A stretch of 64,000 bases of DNA, from positions 2,480,001 through 2,544,000 of the forward strand of contig OZ243952.1 in NCBI GenBank assembly GCA_965214615.1. Direction: 5' to 3'. Positions 41,292 through 53,900 of this stretch are shown here, one piece after another. The position numbers and the translations under genes were made by a program. The notes under the pieces are model-generated. The model saw only the letters and a list, made by a program, of their open reading frames with translations, searched no databases and had not been told where the DNA came from. The stretch is from CBDAUN01 sp965214615 (GTDB lineage Bacteria; Pseudomonadota; Gammaproteobacteria; Arenicellales; JAJDZL01). Position 1 is the stretch's first letter, and each line of letters starts with the position of its first letter.

Positions 41292-42254
41292 TTATTTCAT
41301 ATTTGTATCAAACACACTTTCAATGCTGGAAGCACTCAGAGCACGATCGAACCAGTCGTCCAACTGTTGCTCGTCGGCTTCGGCAATGATCCGGTCGTAG
41401 ACAGACGGCACTTGGCCAAAACGTTTGATCAAGTATCGCCGCATGGCTTTCTCCAAGCCCTGCCTCATGCCTCGCTCTAAGCCCTGCCTCATGCCTTGCT
41501 CTACGCCCTGCTCTCTGACATTGATCCACATGTCATGCACATCCTGTTTCAATTGTTTCATTGATCTGACCTCCCGGTTCGAGTCAATTACCCGTTTCGC
41601 CGTCTCGTTCGCCAATTCCTGATACGCCTCAGACTCCTCGTCCGCATTCTCCTGAATGAATTGCACCGCTTCGATCAACTTCTCATCAGCTTCATCGTGA
41701 TGGCGCAGCAACATGAGCGCTCCGGCAAAATCGTCCGGATGCGCCTCATCCCGCTTCAGCAGTTCGACTTCCTCAACGACTACGTAGCGGTGACTCGGCT
41801 GATACTGTGCAATCTCCTCGCTGCCAGGTTCGAACATCGCCTCTATCGCGGTCGGCACGTTCCACCTGTGCTCGCCAGTATACAGTACCACCGAAATCAC
41901 GGTCGGCATCCGGCCTTTGCCGAAACCGGCCTTGCCGCGCACCTTCCACAGCGCCTCATACTGCAGTCCCGCGTAGGTGAGCATCCGAAACGGCATGCCC
42001 GGATCGACCCGGGACTGGAACTCGAAGTGAAAGAACACCACCAGCGTGTGATTGTCGCCCCGGTAGTCAACCACCCAGGCCGAATCGCCGAAACGCTGCA
42101 CCAGATTTCTGCTCACCCAGTCCGACGGTATGCGACGCAAAGTGGACAGGTCGAGAGCGGCGAGAAGCTCAGGCGAAACGACGTATCGCAGATACGAAGC
42201 GACTGCTCTTGGGTCGGTGTTGAATACGCGCTTGATCGCGGAATCGGATTTCAT
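41292..42254 (-). CDS. Rpn-family recombination-promoting nuclease
   Basis: A 320-residue protein of the Rpn/PD-(D/E)XK family (Transposase_31), originally called transposase-like and shown in E. coli to be DNA endonucleases that stimulate RecA-independent recombination; newer work places some as phage-defence toxins. The nuclease core shows GDSAWVVDYRG, then LVVFFHFEFQSRVDPGMPFR with the ExQ motif, and MPTVISVVLYTGEHRWNVP. The C-terminal region ends with the Gln/Gly-rich repeat EQGMRQGLERGMRQGLEKAM typical of these proteins. No terminal repeats flank it. Confidence 0.9.
   Translation of the reverse strand: MKSDSAIKRVFNTDPRAVASYLRYVVSPELLAALDLSTLRRIPSDWVSRNLVQRFGDSAWVVDYRGDNHTLVVFFHFEFQSRVDPGMPFRMLTYAGLQYEALWKVRGKAGFGKGRMPTVISVVLYTGEHRWNVPTAIEAMFEPGSEEIAQYQPSHRYVVVEEVELLKRDEAHPDDFAGALMLLRHHDEADEKLIEAVQFIQENADEESEAYQELANETAKRVIDSNREVRSMKQLKQDVHDMWINVREQGVEQGMRQGLERGMRQGLEKAMRRYLIKRFGQVPSVYDRIIAEADEQQLDDWFDRALSASSIESVFDTNMK
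41451..41522 (-). repeat. 24-bp tandem repeat inside the Rpn gene
   Basis: Units at 41451-41474 and 41475-41498 match at 22 of 24 bases; a third unit (41499-41522) has diverged. They encode the repeated MRQGLERG-type octapeptides. Being a multiple of three, gain or loss of a unit would keep the reading frame and change the length of this C-terminal arm. Confidence 0.85.
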
Positions 42255-43157
42255 GGAATCTCCTTTTGCGAGGTGCCGTTGTGCATAGTCGAACTGAGGA
42301 TGACCGCCTCAGGCGGATTGGATTGCCCGGGGGACATTGATGCACTCAGACTCTGAAATCGGCAGCACGTCGTCAGATACGTATGTTGACGTATTGTTAT
42401 AAAAGAAAAAACTCTCGTCAGGTTGCAACATGCAGCACACGAATTCGAAACGGGTTCACAATGGCGCCTGACGCCTTGTCCGTCAACCGAAAAGAGCCTT
42501 GGAATGAGTTATAGCGATAACTCCCCGGACTGAATCACTCCGGTCCTGCAAGACAAGCCGAGAGCCAATTGACACCCTTTTTTCGCTTGCTGCGGTTTTG
42601 ATGCGGTTCGTAAATTGTGTCGTTTGAATATAGTAACCGGTCAGTGGCTCACAGGATGACCCTGTTAGATATTTTTTGTTCAATCAAGCGGATTGCTTGC
42701 CGCAACACAAACAAATACGCGCCGGCCTGGATCAGACGACTGACGCTAGGGGCGAAATTGACAGTCCAGTGCGTGCCGCGGTAGAAAATCACACCTGGCC
42801 GAGTACACCCGCCACGCTGAGCTATGCGCAAAAGCTATGGAAAAAATTTTGTATGATCATCCATCAGACGGACAGAGGCATGGCCTCGGGTCCGGGATGC
42901 GCAGTACGCCACGCGATGCGGGCGGGGAACCGGAAATGGAGATGTTTTCGTCGATACGCTACAACTTGACGGGACCACAATTGAGCATCGATGCAACCCG
43001 CAAGACTCTCCGTGCGGCTGAAAATGACGAATATGAACCCAGAAACTTGAGGTAAGCATTTCCTTAACCCGTGATGCGCTCTCTATGCGAGCGAGATGAG
43101 TCATCTTGCCATTATGCTGGAAGGATGCACTGCGACGCAGTTCTAAAGAGCCACAAA
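42255..43157. other. 903-bp gene-free stretch
   Basis: No frame here resembles a known family. It would contain the Rpn promoter and the decayed downstream flank of the DUF4338 pseudogene. A partly repeated ACGTAT(G)TTG pair near 42380-42397 precedes an AT-rich patch; I could not assign it a role. Confidence 0.45.
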
Positions 43158-43747
43158 TCATGCAGCCGGAGTGTCGGGTAGACAGTTGATCACTCTTTTC
43201 CAGTCCCGATGTGCCGATTTGAGCCAGATATGCTTGATCGGCAGTGCGTATTCGTTGTGGACATCGAGCTTGCCGCGGCCCTGAGTCTGGCCGGCTCTGA
43301 TCCAGTTTGTCGTCTGATAGCAGGTTCCGGCACATCTTGGAATATCACGGAATGTTTCAAGCAGGACCGGACGAATCGCGTAGCGTTGGTGCCAATGGTC
43401 GGGCAGGCTTCGCTCCCAGCGCGCAAGGAAGTGCTTCAAACCATGTTGCTGCCACCACGATCCGCTATAGCCGCTACTCAACTGGAGCGACAGTTGTTGG
43501 GCAGGTTTCGCACCTGTACGAGAAAAGCACCTTTCCACGGCACACGAAGTGTCGCATTGTATCTGCTCTGCAAGACGAAGTATGGATGTCGCCAGCCGAA
43601 TGATTTGTACGAACTTGAGGCGCCATGCCATGCAAAGTCTTTGAACAGGCGATAATCAAAATCCAAAATAATTGCCACGAAAATGTACGCGGCGGCCGCT
43701 TCGCCTGTCGGCCTCGCCATACAGCATATTTGGAAACAAACCGGCAT
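43158..43747 (-). pseudogene. DUF4338 (DruA-like) protein remnant, frameshifted
   Basis: Two minus-strand frames together resemble a DUF4338 protein, the family that includes DruA of Druantia-type defence systems and similar mobile-element proteins. The frame ending at 43478 contains FAWHGASSSYKSFGW and AFLVQVRNLPNN, like the central Trp/Gly and RNLAS-type blocks. It stops at TGA. The C-terminal block then resumes in another frame: FLARWERSLPDHWHQRYAIR, PVLLETF, GTCYQTTNWIRAGQTQGRGK and LPIKHIWL. About 45-55 extra bases separate the two blocks. The N-terminal half is absent, truncated near the end of the giant autotransporter gene. It is therefore broken and not expected to function. Confidence 0.7.
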
Positions 43748-43763
43748 TCCCTATTCGTCAGTT

Positions 43764-44960
43764 CTACCATTTGATACTGAACTGGAATTCAATGCTGTAT
43801 TCCGGTTCCACGTCATAGCTTTCCTTCCTGGAATATTTCAGACTGTAGGTATGATTGGAACTGCCGATCCTGGCTCCCGGTGCAAATGTCCCGCCCAGAG
43901 TCAACTCACGGGACGTCTGCGACCAGCCGTACCCCAGTTCCGCCTTGTACCCGGCCCCGCCATCAAGCAGATAGCCGCCGTATGCCGCCTGCAGATTCCA
44001 GTTTGCATCCGCAGACGCTGTTGCTTCGCCTGTTTCCGCAATCGGTCCGCTGCCGAACAGGGACTCCATGCCGCCGGACGTTGGCGAACCGACCACCTGA
44101 CTGAGCGAGACAGTCAGTCCCTGCTCATTTTTGCTCGTCAGGTCATACGCGACCGAAACCGAATATCCCCGGCTTTGGAATGAACTGTCGTCGTGATCGA
44201 CCACGCCCCGACCCTGGAACTCAGCCTTCAAGCCCTTACTTTCATCGTGCCATGCAACGCCCAGTCCGGCTTCGGTGCCCCACCCGGTTTCGGCATCGCC
44301 GCTGTCATGGCGCGCCCCAAGCTCAAAGGTCGATGTCAGAATCGAACCGCTGCCAAGCTGCATCTCGTGTTCGGCCTCCAGCCCCAGCCGTATCCTCGCC
44401 ACACTGCCTTGAGCGCCCTTAAGGCCTGCAATCGCCTTCGACGTCGTCCGGGTCCAAAGCACGTCGGACTTGGCTGACAATTTGAACCCGCGCCCGTCCT
44501 GCGGCTCAATCAACTCGTCAGTGATCCCGCCTGCCAGCATCTGCCAATCAATGTCCGTCTCGAGCGTCTCACCGTCGGACGGCTTCAGTTGAAGGTCTCC
44601 GCCGCCGATTCCCAGCAACCCCCATGCCGTGCGGGTCTCATCAATCCGGATGTGCGCATAGGGCACCACCGCGGTCAACGTCGTCGTGACATCCCCGTTC
44701 GTGCCGCCTTCCACCGTGTATCCGCCTTCGCCCTCGCTCAATGCCACGGCCGCACCGGCAAGCCAGTCGTTTTGCAAATGCGCAAAATCAAGACCGATGA
44801 AGCCTGTCGTGACTTTGCCGTCGATCGAAATTCCCGAGTCGGCGCCACTGAAACTCGTTTCCGAGAACCTTCCCCACAGCGAGTAGGACCCGTCGTCCTT
44901 AATGTAGGCATCCTCATTCCAGGTGAATTCGCTTTGCATCACCGCTTCGCGCAAGGTCAT
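43764..44960 (-). other. Autotransporter beta-barrel domain of the giant protein
   Basis: About 400 residues with alternating polar and aromatic strands, starting near SEFTWNEDAYIKDDGSYSLW and GRFSETSFSGADSGISIDGK, and ending in the aromatic residue expected at an outer-membrane barrel C-terminus (Trp). Glycine-rich turns recur (AAVALSEGEGGYTVEGG, TAWGLLGIGGGDL). It would insert via the BAM machinery and carry the passenger to the surface. Confidence 0.88.
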
Positions 44961-47900
44961 TCTGCGCGGCTCATCCTGCGTTTCGTCCTCTTCGAAAATT
45001 GAATCCTGATCGTGATATTGATCATGGCCGAACCGATCCATTCCGGCCGGCGGCTCATAGCGGCTGCCGCTTTCGCCTTCAACCGCCGCTCCCGCCACCT
45101 TGCTTTGCAATCCGGGCGTGCGCGGCGCCTCAAATCGATTCGATACCGCCTCTGCCACCTGCTCGGCAACCGCCCGACCGAACCTTGCCAGCCATGCCTG
45201 AGGCATCGCATCGGTATTGACAATGGTTCCTGTCGCACTGGCGCGCAGCAGGTTCGTCGACGCCCTGAACAGCCTGAGCGTCATCGTCTCGCTGCCTTCG
45301 TCGTGCGCATCATCAAGCACAGGCACCCTGATCGTTTTGACCGTCTCGCCGGGAGCGAAATGCAGCCTGCCGGACATCTGCTCGTAGTCCAGGCCCGCCC
45401 TTGCAGTGCCATCCCGGGTCTCATACAGCGCATACACATCGAAATTGTGCTGATTGCGCTTGAGCGATACAGTGAATTCAAGCGCTGCGCCAGGACCTTC
45501 CGTGACCCGGGCATCCTCGACATGAAGTCCCCAGGTTCGCGCAAGCTCGTTCAGATAGCGTCCGGTCAGCGCGCGTCCTATTTTGCCCGCCACCTGCTGA
45601 CTTTCCCATTCAAGCGCGTCCCAGCTCCTGCACCACGGACTTGCCGCATCCGCTACGTTTCCTGCGCCGACCGCTATCCGCCGCTTTCGGCAATCAAGGG
45701 AATTCCACCAGTCCGGCAAGGTCCAGTAATCGCCGTGACCTGTGACTTCACGGGCTGCCGCATCTGCAAGCCGGCGAACGTCAACTGCAAGATCCGAATA
45801 CGATACTGAAACCGCAGCCACACGCTCCTGATAGGCCTGAGAGCCCAAGCCCTCTCCATAAAGAGCCCGAACCCGACCCGAATTGCCAAGTTCCGGCCAC
45901 CAATCCTTCACCCGATCATTGTCCATGATCCAAATCCCGGCCCGATACGCCGGGGGCGGCGCCTTGTCATACACGCCCTGAGGCGAGCTCCAGACAAGAA
46001 CCGTCAGTTCGCTCGGACCCTGGGACCTGCTGTCTTCATTGACCTCGATGTTCAGCTCAGCTTCGCGCTGTCCTGCGGCGATGACTACCGAAGGCGAGTA
46101 AAACGTCGAATCAATTTTTTTCGAACCCAATTCAGTCGGACCTATTTCATCTCCCTCCGAATCCAAATGCAGCCTACGAACATCCGGCGACGTAAGCGAC
46201 GGTCCGAAGGTGAATCTACAGCAATCCCTCGAGTCGGCATACACCATGAGATAGACGGTCATATCCGACTCCGGAGCCTTGGATGCAACCACCTTCAGTC
46301 CAATGGTCCCGCCCTCGGTCACCCGGTCCGGAGCTTTCAGCGACACTGTGATATCCGCAGGCGGCGGCGGATCATCGTTCAAAACCGTCATGCTCGCGAT
46401 TTCTGTTCCCGTTCCAGCTTCGCGATCATAGGCGTCGTCTTCGAGAATATAGACGTAGATGGGGCTGGGTCTGCTGTGCACATCATCTTCCCTGCTATGG
46501 ACTTGGAATTTTACCGAACTGCTGTTTGCGGGAATGGTCACGGTCCGTTCGCCTTCCTCGCCGTCCTTGAGCAGCCGGCTCCAGTTGCCGCCGGAATAGT
46601 CGACCCTGATCCGCACCGGCACATCGACGGCGGGCACGGGGTCCGCCGTAAGCGTGAACGTCGCCGATTCACCTTCCTTTACTGTGCCGCCTCCGCTGAT
46701 CCGCACCGTGGAGACTCCGATGACTTTCGACTCCAGCGGCGTTGGAACCGCCGAAGCGGCCGCATATTTCGGATCGGCGCTGACAATCGTGACGGTAATC
46801 TGAAATTCGCCATCACTGATTCCGTGCACCGTTACCGTTCTCGCCTCATTCCAGTTCTCCGGCGTAAATGCCAGAGTCACACTTGCACCTCTGGGACTGG
46901 CGCTAAGCTGCGCAATAGTCGGATCGCTGCTCGTCAAAGTTACCGTTGTGTCGTGAGTCGGTTGAGAGTTCAGTTTGACTTTGAACGTCGTCGTCCGGTC
47001 TTCACGCAAGCTGACATTTTGCGGGTCGATATTCACACCGGCGTCGTCGTCATCGGTAATATTGAAGGCCGATGTTCCGGATTCCGACGCGCCTCCGTCA
47101 AGATTGGTGCCCGAATTGCCATCCAGATCCGCAAGCCCGACCGTCACTGTCTCGGAGGAACCCTCGTCAATGCGGTCCGCACCCGCACTGAGGGTGACGG
47201 TCGCTGTCGCCGATGAACCCGGACCGCCGGTAAATTTCACCGTCGGCGGCTTGGTCGCAGGATTATCGCTTGCCAGATTCTCATAGGAAACCCCTGTCGG
47301 CACGACACCCGGCGCAGACAGCGCATAGTCTGCGCCAAAGGACGCAGTGCCGCCGAATGTCAGTGAAGCACCCAGTTCCTCACCCTGAACCAATGCGCGT
47401 CCCAGCCTCACCGTAATGATCCTGCTGCCGCCGGACTCGGAAATGTCACCCGACGGTGCCGACAGCGTCACCGTCGTCGCATCGTTGTCGGTGATCGTAA
47501 TGCTGTGACTGTCCGTGCCGCCTAGCGTCGCATCGGCGCCGGCGGTCAGGTCCACCGTGAAGGATTCCTCGGGCTCGTCGCCGCTGTCATCGGTGAGGCT
47601 GACGGTCACATCCTTGCTCGTGTCGCCGGCGGCGAATGTCAGATCCGTGGCGGCAATCGCGGTAAAGTCACTGCCCCCGGCGGCCGTGCCGTCGGTCGTC
47701 GCGTAGCTCACCGTGGCGGCAACCAGGGTGGTGCCGGTCTTTTCAACAGTCAAGGTCACCGTGCCGTCGTCCTCGTCGGCGTCCGTGGAGGCTGCCGAAA
47801 ACGCAAAACTCGGCGTGTCGGCCGCATCGGTGATGGTGCCGACGGCCGAACCCGCGGTACTGCTCAGATTGAAGTGGCTGGCTCTGTCGAGGGTCAGGGT

Positions 47901-50900
47901 AAAGTAGTGGTCTCCCTCGTAGGTGCTGTCGTCGGTCGTCGAAATGCTGACGGTGCCGCTGCGCGCGCCCTGGGCGATGCTCAGCATCGCGTTCTGCGCC
48001 GCCGCCGTATAGTCGGCGCTGGTCGCCACCCGGTGGCTGGCGTCGGCATTGTTGCCCCGGCCGTCGGAGGTCGAGTAGTCGACCGTCACGCCGCCGCTCG
48101 GCGCAACCTCCGGCAGCGTCACCGTGAACACCACAGCGCTGCCCTCGGCCGCACTCGCGGCCGCGACGCTGATCATGGCGTCGTCATCGATAATCGTTAT
48201 CGAGGCCGAACCGGTGGTCGTGATGCCGCCCGATAGCCCGGTCGACGAGGGCCGACGGTCATTCGTGCCGTCGTTGGTGCCGTAGGCAATCGCAACGGTG
48301 CGGGCCATTTCGTCGTTGTTGTCGACCGCGGTCACGGTGAGCGTTGCAATCCGCGCCCCTGCGCCCGAAAGCTTCACGGCCGGGTTCTGGGCGTTGTGCG
48401 GCGCCGTCGTGTCGAGGGTCGCGCCCGTGCCTCCACCCTTGAGCGCAAGCGTGTAATGCGTCGCCACTGTCGCGCCGGTCACCGTCAGCGGCACCGTCAC
48501 GCTCTCGCCTGCAACCAGCGTCCGGCCGAGCGTGATGGTCACGTCCACCGTGCCGCCATTCTCGGCGATGACGCCCGAACCCGATCGCGCAAGCGTCACC
48601 GTCGTCGCGTCGTCGTCGGTCACCGTGACGCTGACATCTCCCGCGTCGGCGATGACGTAGTTGGGATCGGTCGAGCTTGCAGCGTGGCCGATGATCACGG
48701 CGCGGGCGCCGGGATTGTCGATGGCATCATCCGTACCGGTCACGGTGACGGTCTGCGGGGTACTCCAGATTCCGTTGCCGGACGGCGTGAAGGTCAGCGT
48801 CTTCGCGGTGCCCGCGGTGCCGCTGTCGACATTGACCTTCGCGCCCGTACCGGCGGTCACGGTCAACGTCACATTTTCGATCGGCTCGGTGTCGAGCACC
48901 ACCGTATAGGTATCCGAATCGCTGCCGTCCTCGTTCACGGCGGTGCCGCCCGTCTCGGTGATCGTCACCCCCGCGGTGTCGTTGTCGGTGACCGTCACAC
49001 CCACGCTGCCGGCGTCGGCGATCTCGTAATTGGCGTCGGTCGAACTCGTCGAGTGGCCGATGAGCACGGTGCGCGCGTCGCCCGCGTTGTCAATCTCGTC
49101 CTCCGTACCGGTCACGGTGATGGTCTGGGCAACATTCCAGTCCGAGGTCGTGAAGGTGAGCGTCTGGCTACCTGCGACGCTGCCGCCGGACTTGTTCACC
49201 CGGGCACCCGCGCCCGCAGTGACCGTCACGGTCACGCTGTGGGCGGGCTCGTTCAGCAACTCAATGTCGTAGCTGTCGGTAGTGCCGGCGCCGTCTTCGC
49301 TCACCGTGGTACTGCCGCCCGACTCCGTGAACCTGAGGCCGTACGGCGTGTCGTCGTCCCTGATGACGTGGGTCGCCGGGTTGCCGACATCCGAGATCTC
49401 GAAGGTCGTCGGCAGGGCGGCCGACGCACTCTCCCTGAGCGTAACAATCACCTTCTCGTCGTTTTCGATATCGGTTTCGCCGAACACCCGAATCCTGTAC
49501 GTGTGACTGTGCACGTTCCGGGCGAAGGTGACCGTGCCCTGCGCGCCCACGCAACCGGCGGCGGCGCCCGTGCCGAAGGTTGTCACCGTACCGGTGCCGT
49601 CGATGTCGATGATGCGGTAGTCCTCGCCGGCCGCCTGCGTGCCGTTGGCGTCAAGGCCCGCATCGCCCGAAAGGCACAGGCTGTACGACACCTCCGGGCT
49701 GCCGGCGGGCTTGGCAACCACTACGTCTATGTCGCGGGTGCCCGAATCGCCCTCGTCGCCCGACAGCGAAGCCAGCGACAGCGTGAGCGCGTGCCTGTCA
49801 TCGTTTGTCACGGTCACGGCAACGCCGGGAATGTCCGGCGATTGCGGCGTGTAACGACTGCCGTCGCCGTTGTCGGCCGAAGCGATTTCGTGGGTGATGG
49901 TCGCAGTGCGGTCCGGCGAGTTGACCACATCGTCGTCCTGGGCCTCGAGGGTGACGGTCTGTGCGACATTCCAGTTCGACGGCGTGAAGGTCAGGTTCTC
50001 GGTGCCGGTGTAGGCGCTCGCCGCGTCCGGACCGTCGAGTCTCACCGCCGTGTCGTCGTCGGACGTCACGGTGATGACCACATCGGACAGGGGCTCGGTG
50101 TCGAGCACCACCGTGTAGGTGCCGGTGGCGCCGTCTTCGGCCAGCGTGCGTGCCGCTTGCGACACCGTCACCCCCGCCGTGTCGTCGTCGGTCACCGAGA
50201 CGATCACGTCGCCGGCGTCGGCGTTGTTGAAATCGTCGTCGTCGGAACCGGTCGCATGGCTGACGGTGATCAGGCGCCGATCGTCCGCGTTGTCAATATC
50301 GTCGTTCCGGCCAGTCACGGTGACGGTCTGCCAGACATTCCAGGCACCTTCGCCGCCCGGTGTGAAGGTGAGCGTCTCACTGGCGCCAGCGCCTCCCCCG
50401 GCCCTGTTCACCAAAACACCCGGTTCGGCGCTCACCGTGACGGTCACGTCGTGGGCGGGCCGGGTCCAAAGCCGGATGGCGTAGCTGTCGGTAGCGGTCC
50501 CGTCCTCGCTCACGGAGATCGAACCGCCCGACTGCATGACCTGAATGCTTCCCGAGGGCGCGTCGTCGTCGGCGACCGTCACCGTCACGGAGGCGATCGA
50601 CGGAGTGTCCGGCGTGTAGCGCCCGCCGTCTCCCTTTCCGGTCCTGATCTCGTGGGTTACGGTGGCCGTTCGCCCGCCGGGGCGCGGGAAATTGTCGTCC
50701 TCGCCCCTGAGCGTGACCGTTTGCGTCGCGCTCCAGTTCGACGGCGTGAAAGTCAGGCTCTCCGAATCGGTATAGGCGGTCGCCGCGTCCGGCCCGTCAA
50801 GCGTCACCGCCGTGCGGTCATCGGAAGTGACGGTGACAGCCACGTCGGACAGCGGCTCGGATTCAAGCCGCACCGTGTAGGTGGCGGTGCCGCCGTTTTC

Positions 50901-53900
50901 CGCCACCTGGCGCGAGGTTTCCGACACGGTCACTGCGGCGGTGTCATCGTCGCCGACGGACACCGACACCTTGCCGGCGTTAGTAATAGTGTAGCTGTTG
51001 TCGCCGGAACTGGCCGAGTGAGCGATCACCGCGGCGCGCGCGTCGCCCGCATTGTCGATGTCGTCATTGACGCCGGAGACCGTGACGGTCTGCGCCGTAC
51101 TCCAAAGGTTGCCCCCGGTCGGGCTGAAGGTCAGGGTCTGGACAGCCCCGGCAGTGCCGCCGGATTGGTTCACCCGGGCGCCGGCGCCGGCGGTCACCGT
51201 GACCGTCACGTCGCTTGCCGGACGGGTATTCAGTACCACGGTGTAGGTGTCGGCGGTGCCGTCCTCGCCGACCGCGGTGCCGCCATCGGTTTCCACAATG
51301 CTGACACCGGCGCCGGGCGCGGTGTCGTTGTCGGTCACGGTCACGGTCACCGGATCGATCGCGATGCCGTGGTAGGGATTGCCGGTGTCGGCGACGACGG
51401 CGCTGTGGACCAGGCTCACGCTTTCGCTCACCGTGTCGGCATCTTCGAGAGCGCTCACCGTCACAGTCTGCGCCGTACTCCAGATGCCGGTGCCGGAACC
51501 GGTAAAGGTCAGTGTGGCGCTCGCGCCCGCTGTGGCGCCCGGCGCCTGCACGGTCAGGGCATCCTGATGCGAGGCGGGCACGCTCACTGTCACCGTCACG
51601 TCCTCGACCGGATCGGTATTGAGCACCACGGTGTAGGTGCCGGCCGCACCGCCTTCGGTGACACTCAGGCCGCGCGCCGAGAGCGTCACGCCGTCGCCGC
51701 CGAGATGGTTGTCGTTGTCGACGATGTAGACGTCCATAACGTCCCTGAGCTCATAGGGCGCAAAGCCCTCCGGTTCGTGGTACGGCCTGAGCTCGATCCG
51801 CACCCGTTCGACACTTTCTCTTTCCGTATCGTCGATCAGTTCGAAAGCGACCGTTGCCGAGGTTTCGCCCGCCTCGATCGTCGCATATTCAGGCCACTCG
51901 AAAGCCGGCCTGTAGTCCTCTCCCGAAGTCGTGCTTCCCGGAGACCCCACCGTGTCCGGACCGATGGACTCGGGGCGGACATCGTCGCTATAGGACAACC
52001 TGAATGTCGAATCGCGCAGCAGTGCCCGCGACTGGCTGACCTTCAGCCTGACGCCCTGCGCCCCCTCGGGCACGTGCACGCGGCGGTCGGCATCGGCAAA
52101 GCTCATCAGATGCTCGTCGTCGACCACGGTGACATCGAAGCTGTTGTCGACCGGGTGGCGGGCCAGATCGGTCACGGTGGTGCGCCGCTGTGCGGCCAGC
52201 GCGGCATTGCCGGCGACGGCGACGGTGACGTCCTCGCGCTGCGGCGTTTCAAGCCTGCGGTCGTCCGGTCCAAGTTCAAGCGTCGCGGTCCGGGACCCGG
52301 CGCCGGAAAAGACCACGACGGGACCGAGCGTCCTCCTGTTCCTGAGCTGTACGCCGGTGTTGAGCGTTTCGCCGTGCGTCAATGCGAGCGCTGCAAAGTC
52401 GTCGGCCTCCACCCCGGTGCCGGAAATCACCAGCGGCACATCGACACGCTCGGCGGCTCCGAGCGCCCGGCTCAGGGAAACGGTGAATTCGATCGTGCCG
52501 CCTTCGATGTCATTGTCACTCGTGCCCTCTTCGACAACCGCCGCGCCAGTACGGCGGATCGACACCTCGATGTCGTAGTCGTCGTCCACGATCGTGCCCC
52601 TTGCAACCAGCGCATTGCCGCCCGCCGGAAAGACCGCCGCCGCCGGGTCGGAAAACACCAGCGCCACCGTTTCGTCGTCCTCGGCAAGATCGTCGGCAAT
52701 CACGTCAACCGTCACGGTCATGCGGGTCACGCCCGGCGAAAAGGTGAGCGTGCCGCCAGACACCGCCGCGTAGTCGGTTCCGGACGCGGCGGTATCGTCA
52801 TCGTCCGAACTTGCGTAGCCGACCGTCACCGGGTCGGCGCTCGCGGCGCTCAAAGTGACGGTGAAGGTCAGCCCGGACGTGCCGCTGTCGCCCTCTGCCA
52901 CATTTGCGCCGGTCACCGAAAGTACCGGCTTGCCGGTGTCGTTGTCGTGGATCACGCCTCTGGCGACGATTCTGCTCCGGGCGTCCGCGAACACCGCGTT
53001 GGCCGGATCGGACAGATAAAGCGCCACCGTTTCGTCGCTCTCGACATCCAGATCGCCGATCACCTTCACCATCAGCGTCTTGCTGATCACGCCTGGCTCA
53101 AAGGTCAGGGTGCCGGCCGTCACCGCCGCGTAGTCGACCCCGCGCGTGGCACTGCCGCCGCCGGCCGAATCCCCGTAGTCAACCGTAACCGTGTCGCCGC
53201 TCGGCGCACTCAGACTGACAGTGAAGGTCAGCCCGGCCGTATCGCTGTCGCCCTCGTCGACTCGTCCGCCCGTCATCGACAGTACCGGCCCGGGACCGTC
53301 GTCGTCGACGATCACGCCCGTGGCGATCAGGCTGTCACCGCCATCGGCGAAGACCGCATTCACAGGATCCAGCAGCTTCAGCGCCAGGGTCTCGTCGCCT
53401 TCGGCAAGGATGTCCCCGACCACGGGCACCGTGAGGCTTTTGCCGGTCTCGCCCGGTGCGAAGCTGATCGTGGCGACCCCGGCGCACACGCAGTCGGTCT
53501 CCCCGGTGTCGCCGTCGGCGTGCGACACTGCGGCGCGCACCGTCACCGTGCGCTCGCTCGCGGGACTGAGCGTCAGGGTGAAAACCAGATCCGCCGTGCC
53601 GCTGTCGCCCTCGGCGACCCGTCCACCCGTCATCGACAGCACCGGCTCGCGATCGGCCACGTCCACCGTCACGGCGGCCGCCGTGACTCCCGCGTAGTTG
53701 CCGCTCGCGTTCACCGCATGGGTGACGGTGACGGTGCGCCTGCGGCCCGGATTCTCGCCCGCATCCGGCACGCCCGTCACAGTGACGGTCCGGGCATTGT
53801 CCCAGTCCGAGGACGTGAACACAAGACTCGCCGGACTCACCGCAACCGCACCGGCGACGCCGTTCGGCGTGACCGTCACCGTGCCGTCGGGCGGCGCATT

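Noticed and set aside
42835..43335. 166-codon minus-strand frame near the DUF4338 remnant
   Set aside because: No recognisable motif, Cys/Arg/Ser-rich composition, and it overlaps the real C-terminal frame of the remnant.
43158..43747. Functional Druantia-type defence gene
   Set aside because: The frame is interrupted, the N-terminal half is missing, and no druB-E or other defence genes are nearby.
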